DNA of 64,000 nucleotides from Sinorhizobium terangae (lineage in GTDB: Bacteria; Pseudomonadota; Alphaproteobacteria; Rhizobiales; Rhizobiaceae). Each line of letters starts with the position of its first letter. Within the stretch, counting starts at the first letter, position 1. Location: contig NZ_CP121659.1 in NCBI RefSeq assembly GCF_029714365.1, forward strand, positions 2,958,501 to 3,022,500, read 5' to 3'. Positions 52,860-61,268 of the stretch are shown piece by piece. Made by a program: the position numbers and the translations under genes. The notes below the pieces were generated by a model. It ran no database searches. It had not been told where the DNA came from and saw only the letters and a list, made by a program, of their open reading frames with translations.

Positions 52860-53348
52860 TCACGCCTCTACGGATAGGACCTCGGCGGCTCGCGTTCCGT
52901 CCTGGGTTAGCGCCAAAAGATCGGCGCGCAGGCGTTCCGGAACATTCGGGCCCAACCGCGCGTCGACCTCGGCATGGGTTTCCTTCCAGATCGGCACTGC
53001 CCGGGCGAGCAGCCGCTCGCCTTCCGCCGTCAGCCTCAGGCGGCGCAACCGGCGGTCCTCAGGGTCGACAAGGCCATCCACCAGTCCGCGACGCTCAAGC
53101 GGCTTCAGCGCGGCGGTCAGCGTCGTACGGTCCATCGCAAGCAGCGAGGCAACCATGCTCATGCTCGGAGGTTCGGGCCGGTTGAGCGACATCAGCAGCG
53201 AGAATTGCCCGTTTGTGATATCGAGAGGCCGAAGCGCCTCGTCGAACCGCCGCGCGAGTGCCCGGGCGGCGCGCTGGACATGCAGGCAGAGACAGTTGTC
53301 CCTGACGAGGACGGTGGTGGCGAAGGGTACCAGAAGCGACTTTGACAT
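52860..53348 (-). CDS. MarR-family transcriptional regulator
   Basis: 162 residues. The winged helix is visible in LDITNGQFSLLMSL, PSMSMVASLLAMDRTTLTAALKPLERRGLV and the wing DPEDRRLRRLRLTAEG. The cysteines near the N-terminus (NCLCLHV) could sense oxidants. It is divergent from the DUF899 gene across a 63-bp gap holding a palindromic operator, so it probably represses itself and that gene. Confidence 0.9.
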   Translation of the reverse strand: MSKSLLVPFATTVLVRDNCLCLHVQRAARALARRFDEALRPLDITNGQFSLLMSLNRPEPPSMSMVASLLAMDRTTLTAALKPLERRGLVDGLVDPEDRRLRRLRLTAEGERLLARAVPIWKETHAEVDARLGPNVPERLRADLLALTQDGTRAAEVLSVEA

Positions 53349-53359
53349 GGTTGAGTAAT

Positions 53360-53371
53360 GTTGATATCAAC
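53360..53371. promoter_or_regulatory. Palindromic operator for the MarR regulator
   Basis: GTTGATATCAAC is a perfect 12-bp palindrome centred in the marR/DUF899 divergent promoter. Looser matches to its half-site flank it (TTGAGTAA, TTAGTCAA), giving an extended symmetric region. Confidence 0.7.
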
Positions 53372-53411
53372 GTAATTAGTCAAGTGCTACATTTCATGAG
53401 GAGGAAGGAGC

Positions 53412-54137
53412 ATGAGACCACACCATGCCGTCGTGTCGCACGAGGAATGGCTGAAGGCGCGCAAATCACTTCTCGCCCTGGAAAAGGAACACACCCACCT
53501 GCGAGACCGGATCAATGCCGAGCGTCAGGCACTGCCCTGGGTCAGGATGGATAAATCCTACATCTTCGAAACGCTTGCCGGCCCCAAGACATTGTCCGAG
53601 CTTTTCGACGGGCGCAGCCAGCTCGTCGTCTATCACTTCATGCTTGGACCAGACTGGGAAGCCGGCTGTTCTAGCTGCTCGTTTCTGGCCGATCACTTCG
53701 CCGGCATGCTGCCGCATCTTAATCACCACGACGTCACGCTGATCGCAGCTTCGAATGCGCCGCTCGCCAAGATCGAGGCCTATCGCAAGCGAATGGGCTG
53801 GCATTTCCCGTGGGTGTCGGCGCAAGGCAACGGTTTCAACAGCGACTTCCATGTGTCCTTCACGCCCGCCGAGCTTGCGGGCGACAAGGTCGTCTACAAT
53901 TTCACCGAAATCGACAGCAGCGAGGCCTACGAAGAGCTTCCCGGACTCAGCGCCTTCTACAAGGACGAGGACGGCACCGTCTATCATACCTACTCCACCT
54001 ATGCCCGCGGCCTGGAGGAGCTTGTCGGCACCTTCATGCTGCTCGATCGGGCGCCGAAGGGGCGGAACGAAGGTAAGGTCATGGACTTCGTCCGCCGCCA
54101 CGACGAATACGAGGAGGCGCCCAGGCAAAGGGCCTGA
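53412..54137 (+). CDS. DUF899 thioredoxin-like protein
   Basis: 241 residues. DUF899 hallmarks include HEEWLKARKSLLALEKEHTHLRD at the N-terminus and the redox-like motif GPDWEAGCSSCSFLADHF near residue 80. ASNAPLAKIEAYRKRMGW and the C-terminal YHTYSTYARGLEEL block follow. The fold is thioredoxin-like, but the natural partner is unknown. Control by the divergent MarR protein suggests induction by a small molecule or oxidant. AGGAGC precedes the start. Confidence 0.87.
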   Translation: MRPHHAVVSHEEWLKARKSLLALEKEHTHLRDRINAERQALPWVRMDKSYIFETLAGPKTLSELFDGRSQLVVYHFMLGPDWEAGCSSCSFLADHFAGMLPHLNHHDVTLIAASNAPLAKIEAYRKRMGWHFPWVSAQGNGFNSDFHVSFTPAELAGDKVVYNFTEIDSSEAYEELPGLSAFYKDEDGTVYHTYSTYARGLEELVGTFMLLDRAPKGRNEGKVMDFVRRHDEYEEAPRQRA

Positions 54138-54234
54138 GCCTGATGACAACCAGGGAACCATCGGCGTTTCCGAGCGTTGCTTTATCGCGCGGCGCTCCAG
54201 TTCGGGGCGCCGCGTCTCGCCATTGGAGGGATTG

Positions 54235-54708
54235 ATGAAGGCGGAACCTCAGGAGGAGCACCGGTGGCTTGAACAATTGCTCGGTGAGTGGGAGGTGACG
54301 TCGCTACCTCCGACCGAGGGCGACCAGCCGCAGACTCCATGGACGGAAAACGTTCGCTCGATGCAAGGTCTGTGGGTCGTCTGCGAGGGAAAAGGCACGA
54401 TGCCGGACGGCAGCCCCGCCCAGTCGCTGATGACCCTTGGCTTCAACCCGCAGACGAACCGCTATGTCGGCACCTGGGTCGGCTCGATGATGACGCATAT
54501 GTGGGTCTATGACGGCGTGCTGGAAGACGACCGCAAGACGCTCACACTCAACTGCGAGGGGCCGGACTTCGACCGACCCGGCAGATCCGCAAGCTATCAG
54601 GACGTAATCACCCTTATCGACGGCAATCATCGCACGCTGACGGCCCGCGTCCAGACCGAAGACGGGAGCTGGAAGGAGGTCATGGCCGCCGAATATCGCC
54701 GGCGCTAA
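54235..54708 (+). CDS. DUF1579 domain-containing protein
   Basis: 157 residues. HRWLEQLLGEWEVT near the N-terminus, SMQGLWVVCEGKG, LGFNPQTNRYVGTWVGSMMTHMWVYDG and the C-terminal KEVMAAEYRRR match DUF1579, a lipocalin-like beta-barrel family of unknown role. ATG 54235 follows GGAGGG; the frame is open further left but without family similarity. It is probably in one transcript with the DUF899 gene (97-bp gap). Confidence 0.85.
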   Translation: MKAEPQEEHRWLEQLLGEWEVTSLPPTEGDQPQTPWTENVRSMQGLWVVCEGKGTMPDGSPAQSLMTLGFNPQTNRYVGTWVGSMMTHMWVYDGVLEDDRKTLTLNCEGPDFDRPGRSASYQDVITLIDGNHRTLTARVQTEDGSWKEVMAAEYRRR

Positions 54709-54775
54709 TGCATGTCGCCCAAAATTGTGCAGCAGTTTTTGAGCCGACGACATGCAAACGACACGCTGAAGAAGT
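54707..54775. repeat. Intergenic repeat family B, copy 2 (shorter)
   Basis: Starts at the DUF1579 stop with TAATGCATGTCGCCCAAAA, contains GTGCAGCAGTTTTTGAGCCGACGACATGC, then decays. As with copy 1 (21074), the repeat begins exactly at a gene's TAA stop. Confidence 0.55.
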
Positions 54776-54852
54776 AAACCGCGTAGCAGGAAAACCACTG
54801 TTCGGCTGCCGCGAATGGCAGCACATCCCCACAAGAAACCGGAGGAGAGACA

Positions 54853-55623
54853 ATGACGGGTCAGCACGGGAAATTCGTCTGGTACGAACTGATGACGACT
54901 GATACGAAGGCCGCCCAAACTTTCTACGAGAGTGTCGTTGGCTGGAGCGGCAGCGATGCCGGTATGCCGGGCATCGAATACACGCTGTTCTCCGTCGGTG
55001 ATCGGCATGTGGCGGGACTGATGACGATGCCCGAGGGCGCGCTCGATATGAAGATCCCGCCGGCCTGGCTCGGCTATGTCGCCGTCGATGACGTCGATGC
55101 GGCGGCTGCCAAGCTCGCCGCGGAGGGCGGCAATGTTCACCGCGCGCCCGATGACATCCCGGGCGTCGGCCGCTTCGCCATCGTCACAGATCCGCACGGT
55201 GCGGTCTTCGCGCTCTTCAAGGGAACGAGCGAGGAGCCCCCGGCGCTCGAGCAGATGGCGCCCGGAAACGTCGGCTGGCACGAGTTGATGGCCGGCGACC
55301 TTAATACCGCCTTTCCGTTCTATTCCAACTTGTTCGGCTGGACCAAGGACCAGGCAATGGACATGGGCGATATGGGCACCTATCAGATCTTCGCCTGGAA
55401 CGGCACCCCGATCGGCGGCATGATGACCAAGCCGAAGGAGGTTCCCGCCCCCTATTGGCTCTACTATTTCAACGTCGAAGCGTTGGACTCGGCCATCGAG
55501 CGGGCAAAAGCCGGCGGCGCGAAGATCGTCCTGGAGCCGATGGAAGTTCCGGGCGGCTCCTGGATCGTCCAATGCATCGATCCGCAGGGCGCACTTTTTG
55601 CCCTTGTCGCGCCGAAGCGTTGA
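54853..55623 (+). CDS. VOC-superfamily protein with two glyoxalase-like domains
   Basis: 256 residues. Two VOC modules, about 5-118 and 130-255, open with GKFVWYELMTTDTKAAQTFYE and GNVGWHELMAGDLNTAFPFYS and each end in DPxGAxFAL (DPHGAVFALFK, DPQGALFALVA). Members are metal-dependent lyases, dioxygenases or binding proteins; the exact reaction is not readable. GGAGGAGAG precedes the start. Confidence 0.88.
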   Translation: MTGQHGKFVWYELMTTDTKAAQTFYESVVGWSGSDAGMPGIEYTLFSVGDRHVAGLMTMPEGALDMKIPPAWLGYVAVDDVDAAAAKLAAEGGNVHRAPDDIPGVGRFAIVTDPHGAVFALFKGTSEEPPALEQMAPGNVGWHELMAGDLNTAFPFYSNLFGWTKDQAMDMGDMGTYQIFAWNGTPIGGMMTKPKEVPAPYWLYYFNVEALDSAIERAKAGGAKIVLEPMEVPGGSWIVQCIDPQGALFALVAPKR

Positions 55624-55666
55624 TGGCGGCGTTTCGGATACGGACCGACAACTCATGACACTTTAA

Positions 55667-55697
55667 GAGGGGCGCCTCTCCGCGTGGGGCGCCCCTC
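55667..55697. terminator. Hairpin between convergent VOC and LysR genes
   Basis: GAGGGGCGCC / GGCGCCCCTC, a 10-bp perfect stem with an eleven-base loop. No good T-run on either side, so termination is only probable. Confidence 0.5.
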
Positions 55698-55721
55698 TCC
55701 AATTCAAGCCTTGCGTATGTC

Positions 55722-56684
55722 TCACGCTGAAGCCGTCTCAACCTGAGCCTGGTCATCGCTCGGCCGCGCGACCGGTTCCGGCGCCACGCGGGCGTGCTTG
55801 GCGAGAAAATCAAGGACGGCCCGAACACGCGCGGGAAGCGCGCCGCCCTGGCCGAGGAAGACGGCATGAATCTCTTCCAGATCGCCGGGATTCAAGTCTT
55901 CCAGCACGGGAACGAGCCGCCCGGCGTCGATGTCGGCGCGCACGGTGAATTCCGCAAGCCGCGCAAGCCCCGTGCCGGCAAGGGCGAGATGGCGCAGTCC
56001 CTCGCCGTCGCTCACCTGCAGCGTCCCCGAAGCCGGCAGAATGATGGTTTCCCCATCGGATTTGATCGGCCAGCCGTCGACGGCGCGCGCGTAGCAGAAG
56101 CCGAGCCGGTTATGGACCTCGAGCTCTTCGATGCTCGAGGGCGTCCCGTTCCGCTCGAGATAGGAGGGCGCCGCGACGATCACCATTCGCGTGGCGCCGA
56201 GCTTGCGGGCAATCAGCGCCGAACTCTTCAAGGGCCCTGATCGGATGGCGATATCGGCACGCGCCTCCATCAGGTCGACCACCGCATCGGTCTGGACGAT
56301 GTCGAGCGAGACGGCGGGAAAGCGCTCGCGGAATTCCGGTAGCAGCGGCATCAGGACATGGGTTGCGAAAGAAGCACTGACATTCAGCCGGACCCGGCCC
56401 GTGGGCATCTCGCCTCCGGCCGCACAGCGTTCGGCCTCCTCGATGTCGGCGAGGATGCGGGCGGTGCGCTCATAGAAGGCACAGCCCTCCGGCGTCAGTT
56501 GCAGCCGCCGCGTGGACCGGTTGACCAAGCGGACGCCGAGCCGGTCCTCGAGCCGCAGGACGAGCTTGCTGACCGCCGAAGGCGTCATGCGGAAATGGCG
56601 CGCTGCCGACGAAAAGGCGCCAAGCTCGACCGCCTTGGCGAACACTTCCATTTCCCCTGAACGATTGATCGAAAGCCGCGACAT
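55722..56684 (-). CDS. LysR-family transcriptional regulator
   Basis: 320 residues. The N-terminal HTH is visible in MEVFAKAVELGAFSSAARHFRMTPSAVSKLVLRLEDRLGVRLVNRSTR. The effector domain (about 95-295) contains FATHVLMPLLPEFRERFP and IRSGPLKSSALIARKLG. It is divergent from the aldo/keto reductase gene, so it very likely controls that gene. The C-terminal tail after about 300 is acidic and variable. Confidence 0.92.
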   Translation of the reverse strand: MSRLSINRSGEMEVFAKAVELGAFSSAARHFRMTPSAVSKLVLRLEDRLGVRLVNRSTRRLQLTPEGCAFYERTARILADIEEAERCAAGGEMPTGRVRLNVSASFATHVLMPLLPEFRERFPAVSLDIVQTDAVVDLMEARADIAIRSGPLKSSALIARKLGATRMVIVAAPSYLERNGTPSSIEELEVHNRLGFCYARAVDGWPIKSDGETIILPASGTLQVSDGEGLRHLALAGTGLARLAEFTVRADIDAGRLVPVLEDLNPGDLEEIHAVFLGQGGALPARVRAVLDFLAKHARVAPEPVARPSDDQAQVETASA

Positions 56685-56754
56685 ATGACTTCAACTCACA
56701 AATGATATTCCGAACCGCAGTCTATCTCCAAAAGGAAGGGAACTCCATCTTCAT

Positions 56755-56774
56755 GTCTCCAGACACATCGAGAC
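56755..56774. promoter_or_regulatory. Possible LysR-type site before the aldo/keto reductase gene
   Basis: GTCTC-N10-GAGAC dyad in the 108-bp divergent gap. It lies close to the reductase start, so a repressor or autoregulatory role would be more natural than activation. Confidence 0.3.
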
Positions 56775-56792
56775 GACAAGGGAGTTTGAGAG

Positions 56793-57827
56793 ATGGAGTA
56801 TCGACGGCTTGGCTCGTCCGGCTTGAAGGTTCCGGCACTGAGCTTCGGCGCAGGCACGTTCGGCGGCAAGGGTCCGCTCTTCGGCGCCTGGGGCACGACG
56901 GACGACGCGGAGGCGCGCCGCCTAGTCGACATCTGCCTTGAGGCGGGCGTCAATCTTTTCGACACGGCTGATGTCTATTCGGACGGCGCCTCGGAAGAGG
57001 TGCTCGGCGCGGCGATCAAGGGACGACGCGAAAAGGTGATCCTTTCCACCAAGATGTCGCTGCCGCTGGGTGACGGCCCGAACGATGCTGGCTCCTCCCG
57101 CTCGCGCCTTATCCACGGTGTCGAAGCGGCACTGAAGCGTCTCGGGACCGACTATATCGACCTCGTGCAATTGCACGCTTTCGATGCCGGAACGCCTATC
57201 GAAGAGGTGCTTTCGACACTCGATACCTTGGTTCGCGCTGGCAAACTCCGCTACGTCGGCGTCTCCAATTTCTCCGGCTGGCAGCTGATGAAATCGCTCG
57301 CGCTCGCCGAGCGGCATGGTTATCCCCGTTACGTCGCCAACCAGGTCTACTATTCACTGGTCGGCCGCGACTACGAGTGGGAACTGATGCCACTCGGCCT
57401 CGACCAGGGTGTCGGGGCACTCGTCTGGAGCCCGCTGGGCTGGGGTCGGCTGACGGGCAAGATCCGCCGCGGCGAGCCGTGGCCGGCCGGAAGCCGGCTG
57501 CACGACACCGCCGCCTTCGGACCGCCGGTCGACGATGAAAAGCTCTACGATATCGTCGAGGTGCTCGAAGCGCTTGCGGAGGAAACCGGCAGGACGGTGC
57601 CGCAGATCGCCATCAACTGGCTTCTGCAGCGGCCAACCGTTTCGAGCGTCATCATTGGCGCCCGCAACGAAGCGCAGCTCCGACAAAATCTTGGCGCTGT
57701 CGGCTGGTCGCTCTCCGCCGATCAGGTCGCGCGCCTCGACAAGGTCAGCGCGACGACGGCACCCTATCCGCATTTCCCCTATTACCGGCAGGAGGGTTTT
57801 GCCCGCATCAACCCTCCACCGGTTTGA
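56793..57827 (+). CDS. Aldo/keto reductase
   Basis: 344 residues. The catalytic tetrad can be seen: Asp and Tyr in FDTADVYSDG, Lys in VILSTKMS, His in VQLHAFD. The NADPH site includes the C-terminal SSVIIGARNEAQLRQN block. It resembles the YajO/voltage-channel beta-subunit-like AKR branch that reduces small aldehydes. Regulated presumably by the divergent LysR protein. GGGAGTTTGAGAG precedes the start. Confidence 0.92.
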   Translation: MEYRRLGSSGLKVPALSFGAGTFGGKGPLFGAWGTTDDAEARRLVDICLEAGVNLFDTADVYSDGASEEVLGAAIKGRREKVILSTKMSLPLGDGPNDAGSSRSRLIHGVEAALKRLGTDYIDLVQLHAFDAGTPIEEVLSTLDTLVRAGKLRYVGVSNFSGWQLMKSLALAERHGYPRYVANQVYYSLVGRDYEWELMPLGLDQGVGALVWSPLGWGRLTGKIRRGEPWPAGSRLHDTAAFGPPVDDEKLYDIVEVLEALAEETGRTVPQIAINWLLQRPTVSSVIIGARNEAQLRQNLGAVGWSLSADQVARLDKVSATTAPYPHFPYYRQEGFARINPPPV

Positions 57828-57947
57828 GTAGACGGGAAAGCCGGCCGTGATTCACCCCCCGGGTTTCGGCTTGCTTTCTTTCTTCGCATTGCACAAAATT
57901 CCCATGAATGGCCGGCAACGGACCGGCCATCGAGGGGAAAAATCTGC

Positions 57948-60900
57948 ATGTCGATCAAGGCCAGTATCTACCACCTCACGCACTATACCTATGACCGGCC
58001 GGTAAGGCTCACACCGCAAATCATCAGGCTGAAACCGGCCGCGCATTCGAAGACCAAGGTCATCAGCCACTCGCTGAAAGTCTCCCCTGCAAACCATTTC
58101 GTCAATTTGCAGCAGGATCCCTACGGCAACTATCTCGCCCGCTACGTCTTTCCTGACCCCGTAACGGAATTGAAGATCGAGGTGGATCTGGTCGCCGACA
58201 TGACCGTCTACAATCCGTTCGATTTCTTCGTCGAGGAAGAAGCCGAACATTGGCCTTTCCCTTATCCTGAAGACTTGAGCGAAGACCTGAGGATCTACAT
58301 GGCGCCGGAGCCTATGGGGCCGAGGCTTTCGGCATTCATGGAGAGCGTCGACCGGTCACGTCAGCGCACCGTCGATATGATCGTCGCTCTCAACACGCGG
58401 CTGCAGAAGGAAATCGGCTACGTCATCCGTATGGAGCCGGGCGTCCAATCGCCGGAAGAGACGCTCGGCATTGCCAGGGGCTCATGTCGCGATTCCAGTT
58501 GGCTCCTGGTGCAGATCCTCCGCAATCTCGGCTTTGCCGCGCGCTTTGTCTCCGGCTATCTCATCCAGCTCACGCCGGACCTGAAGGCCCTCGATGGTCC
58601 CTCCGGCACCGAATACGACTTCACCGACCTTCACGCCTGGGCGGAGGTCTATCTTCCAGGCGCCGGCTGGATCGGGCTCGATCCAACGTCCGGCCTCTTA
58701 ACCGGAGAGAGCCATATTCCGCTGGCCGCCACTCCGCACTATCGTAACGCCGCACCCATATCCGGCGAGTTCTTCGGCGATCCGGAGACGAGAAGCAATT
58801 TCGCCTTCGAGATGAAGGTTGCCCGCGTCGCCGAACATCCGCGCATCACCAAGCCCTTTTCGGACGAGAGCTGGGAAGCACTGAATGCTCTCGGTGATCA
58901 GGTCGATCGTGTGCTTGCCGAGAACGACGTGCGCTTGACCATGGGCGGCGAGCCGACTTTCGTCTCGATCGACGATTTCGAATCGGACGAATGGAACACC
59001 GCTGCGGTCGGCCCGACGAAACGCGAGAAGGCGGATACGCTCATCCGGCGCCTGCGCGAGCGCTTCGCGCCCGGCGGCTTCCTGCATTATGGACAGGGCA
59101 AGTGGTATCCGGGCGAAAGCCTGCCGCGCTGGACCTTTTCCCTCTACTGGCGCAAGGACGGCGTGCCGATCTGGCGTGAGGCCAATCTGATCGCGGAGGA
59201 AACCGGCCGGCGCCACATCACCGAGCAGGACGCCGAGCGCCTGCTCGTCGCAATCGCCGGCGAGCTCGACGTCGATGCGGAGATGGTCGTTCCGGCCTAT
59301 GAGGACCCGGCCGAGTGGATCGTCAAGGAAGCAAACCTTCCGGACAACGTCGATCCTTCCAATTCGAAACTCAAGGATCCGGAAGAGCGCAGCCGCCTCG
59401 CCCGCGTCTTCGAGCGCGGCCTGACGACTCCGACGGGCTACGTTCTGCCGGTGCAGGCCTGGAACGCACTTGCGAGTGGCCGGCGATGGATGAGCGAGAA
59501 ATGGAAGACCCGCCGCGGCCGGATTTTCCTCGTGCCCGGCGACAGCCCCGTCGGCTATCGCCTGCCGCTCGGCTCGCTGCCCTATATCGCTCCCTCCGCC
59601 TATCCCTATATCAATCCGGTGGATCCGACGGTTCCACGCGGCGACCTGCCGGATTTCAGCCGGGGCCGGGCGCAGCACTCGCGCTTCCAGCCGTCGGAGG
59701 AGCCGCCCACACCGCTGCCGCCCTCTCGCGACGAGATCGACGGCGCCGTACGTACAGCGATCAGCGTCGAGCCGCGCGATGGCCGGCTTTGCGTGTTCAT
59801 GCCGCCGACGACGAGCATCGAGGAATATCTCGACCTCATCGCCTCGACCGAGCGGGCCGCCGCCCCGCTCGGCATGCCCGTGCATATCGAAGGCTATCCG
59901 CCACCGCAGGATGAGCGCATCAACGTCATCCGCGTCGCCCCGGACCCCGGCGTGATCGAGGTCAACATCCACCCGGCGGCAAACTGGCGGGAATGCGTCG
60001 ATATCACCACGGCGATTTATGAGGAGGCGCGCCAGAGCCGGCTCGGCACCGACAAGTTCATGATCGACGGTCGTCATACCGGGACGGGCGGCGGCAATCA
60101 CGTGGTCGTGGGCGGCCGCAACCCTAACGACAGCCCCTTTCTGCGCCGGCCGGATCTTCTGAAGAGCATCGTGCTCCACTGGCAGCGCCACCCTTCGCTC
60201 TCCTATCTCTTTTCCGGCCTCTTCATCGGACCGACCAGCCAGGCGCCGCGCATCGACGAGGCGCGCCACGATTCCCTCTATGAACTGGAGATCGCGCTCG
60301 CGCAGGTGCCGCGGCCCGATGCCGATCGCCCGCCCCCGTTGCCGTGGCTGGTGGACCGGCTGTTCCGCAACCTGCTCGTCGACGTCACCGGCAATACCCA
60401 TCGCTCCGAAATCTGCATCGACAAGCTCTTCTCACCGGACGGACCGACCGGGCGGCTCGGGCTGATCGAGTTTCGCGGTTTCGAGATGCCGCCCAACGCG
60501 CGCATGTCGCTCGCCCAGCAATTGCTCGTCCGCGCACTCATCGCCCGCTTCTGGAAAAGTCCGGTCGATGGCGGTTTCGTGCGTTGGGGCACGGTCCTGC
60601 ACGATCGCTTCATGCTGCCGCACCATGTCTGGCAGGATTTTCTCGACGTGCTTGCGGACCTCCGCGCCCACGGCTTCGACTTGCGGCCCGAATGGTTCGA
60701 GGCCCAGCTCGAATTCCGCTTCCCCTTCTGCGGCGAGGTGGAATATGAAGAGGCGAAGCTCGAACTGCGTCAGGCGCTGGAACCCTGGCACGTGATGGGA
60801 GAGCAGGGCGCGATCGGCGGCACCGTGCGCTACGTCGATTCCTCGGTGGAGCGATTGCAGGTGAAGCTCGAAACCGCCAATCCGGACCGCTACACGGTCG

Positions 60901-61268
60901 CGTGCAACGGCCGGCCCGTGCCACTGACCCGAACCGGGAAAGGTGGTGTGGCCGTCGCAGGCGTGCGTTACAAGGCTTGGCAGCCCGCCTCCGGCCTGCA
61001 TCCGGTCCTGCCGGTCAACACTCCCCTTACATTCGATATTTATGATAAATGGTCGAATCGAGCGATCGGCGGCTGCGTCTACCACGTGGCGCATCCGGGC
61101 GGGCGCAACTATGAGACATTTCCGGTCAACGGCAACGAGGCCGAAGCACGCCGTCTGGCGCGCTTCGAGCCCTGGGGCCACACCACCGGTGGCTATCGGC
61201 TTCAACCTGAGGCTCCGCCGGCGGAATTTCCGCTGACGCTCGACCTGAGGCGTCCAGCAGGAGTGTAA
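57948..61268 (+). CDS. Transglutaminase-like protease fused to DUF2126
   Basis: 1106 residues. The N-terminal transglutaminase N-domain (about 5-90; [24 protein letters not shown]) and cysteine-protease core carry the triad C180 ([12 protein letters not shown]), H229 (DLHAWAEVY) and D245 (GLDPTSG). From about 310 to the end is DUF2126, opening [19 protein letters not shown] and containing [17 protein letters not shown] and [28 protein letters not shown] recall DUF2126 being grouped with glutamine-synthetase-like amide ligases; this is unverified. No signal peptide. It abuts the ATP-grasp gene, and the trio looks like a peptide ligation/cleavage system. Confidence 0.87.
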   Translation: MSIKASIYHLTHYTYDRPVRLTPQIIRLKPAAHSKTKVISHSLKVSPANHFVNLQQDPYGNYLARYVFPDPVTELKIEVDLVADMTVYNPFDFFVEEEAEHWPFPYPEDLSEDLRIYMAPEPMGPRLSAFMESVDRSRQRTVDMIVALNTRLQKEIGYVIRMEPGVQSPEETLGIARGSCRDSSWLLVQILRNLGFAARFVSGYLIQLTPDLKALDGPSGTEYDFTDLHAWAEVYLPGAGWIGLDPTSGLLTGESHIPLAATPHYRNAAPISGEFFGDPETRSNFAFEMKVARVAEHPRITKPFSDESWEALNALGDQVDRVLAENDVRLTMGGEPTFVSIDDFESDEWNTAAVGPTKREKADTLIRRLRERFAPGGFLHYGQGKWYPGESLPRWTFSLYWRKDGVPIWREANLIAEETGRRHITEQDAERLLVAIAGELDVDAEMVVPAYEDPAEWIVKEANLPDNVDPSNSKLKDPEERSRLARVFERGLTTPTGYVLPVQAWNALASGRRWMSEKWKTRRGRIFLVPGDSPVGYRLPLGSLPYIAPSAYPYINPVDPTVPRGDLPDFSRGRAQHSRFQPSEEPPTPLPPSRDEIDGAVRTAISVEPRDGRLCVFMPPTTSIEEYLDLIASTERAAAPLGMPVHIEGYPPPQDERINVIRVAPDPGVIEVNIHPAANWRECVDITTAIYEEARQSRLGTDKFMIDGRHTGTGGGNHVVVGGRNPNDSPFLRRPDLLKSIVLHWQRHPSLSYLFSGLFIGPTSQAPRIDEARHDSLYELEIALAQVPRPDADRPPPLPWLVDRLFRNLLVDVTGNTHRSEICIDKLFSPDGPTGRLGLIEFRGFEMPPNARMSLAQQLLVRALIARFWKSPVDGGFVRWGTVLHDRFMLPHHVWQDFLDVLADLRAHGFDLRPEWFEAQLEFRFPFCGEVEYEEAKLELRQALEPWHVMGEQGAIGGTVRYVDSSVERLQVKLETANPDRYTVACNGRPVPLTRTGKGGVAVAGVRYKAWQPASGLHPVLPVNTPLTFDIYDKWSNRAIGGCVYHVAHPGGRNYETFPVNGNEAEARRLARFEPWGHTTGGYRLQPEAPPAEFPLTLDLRRPAGV

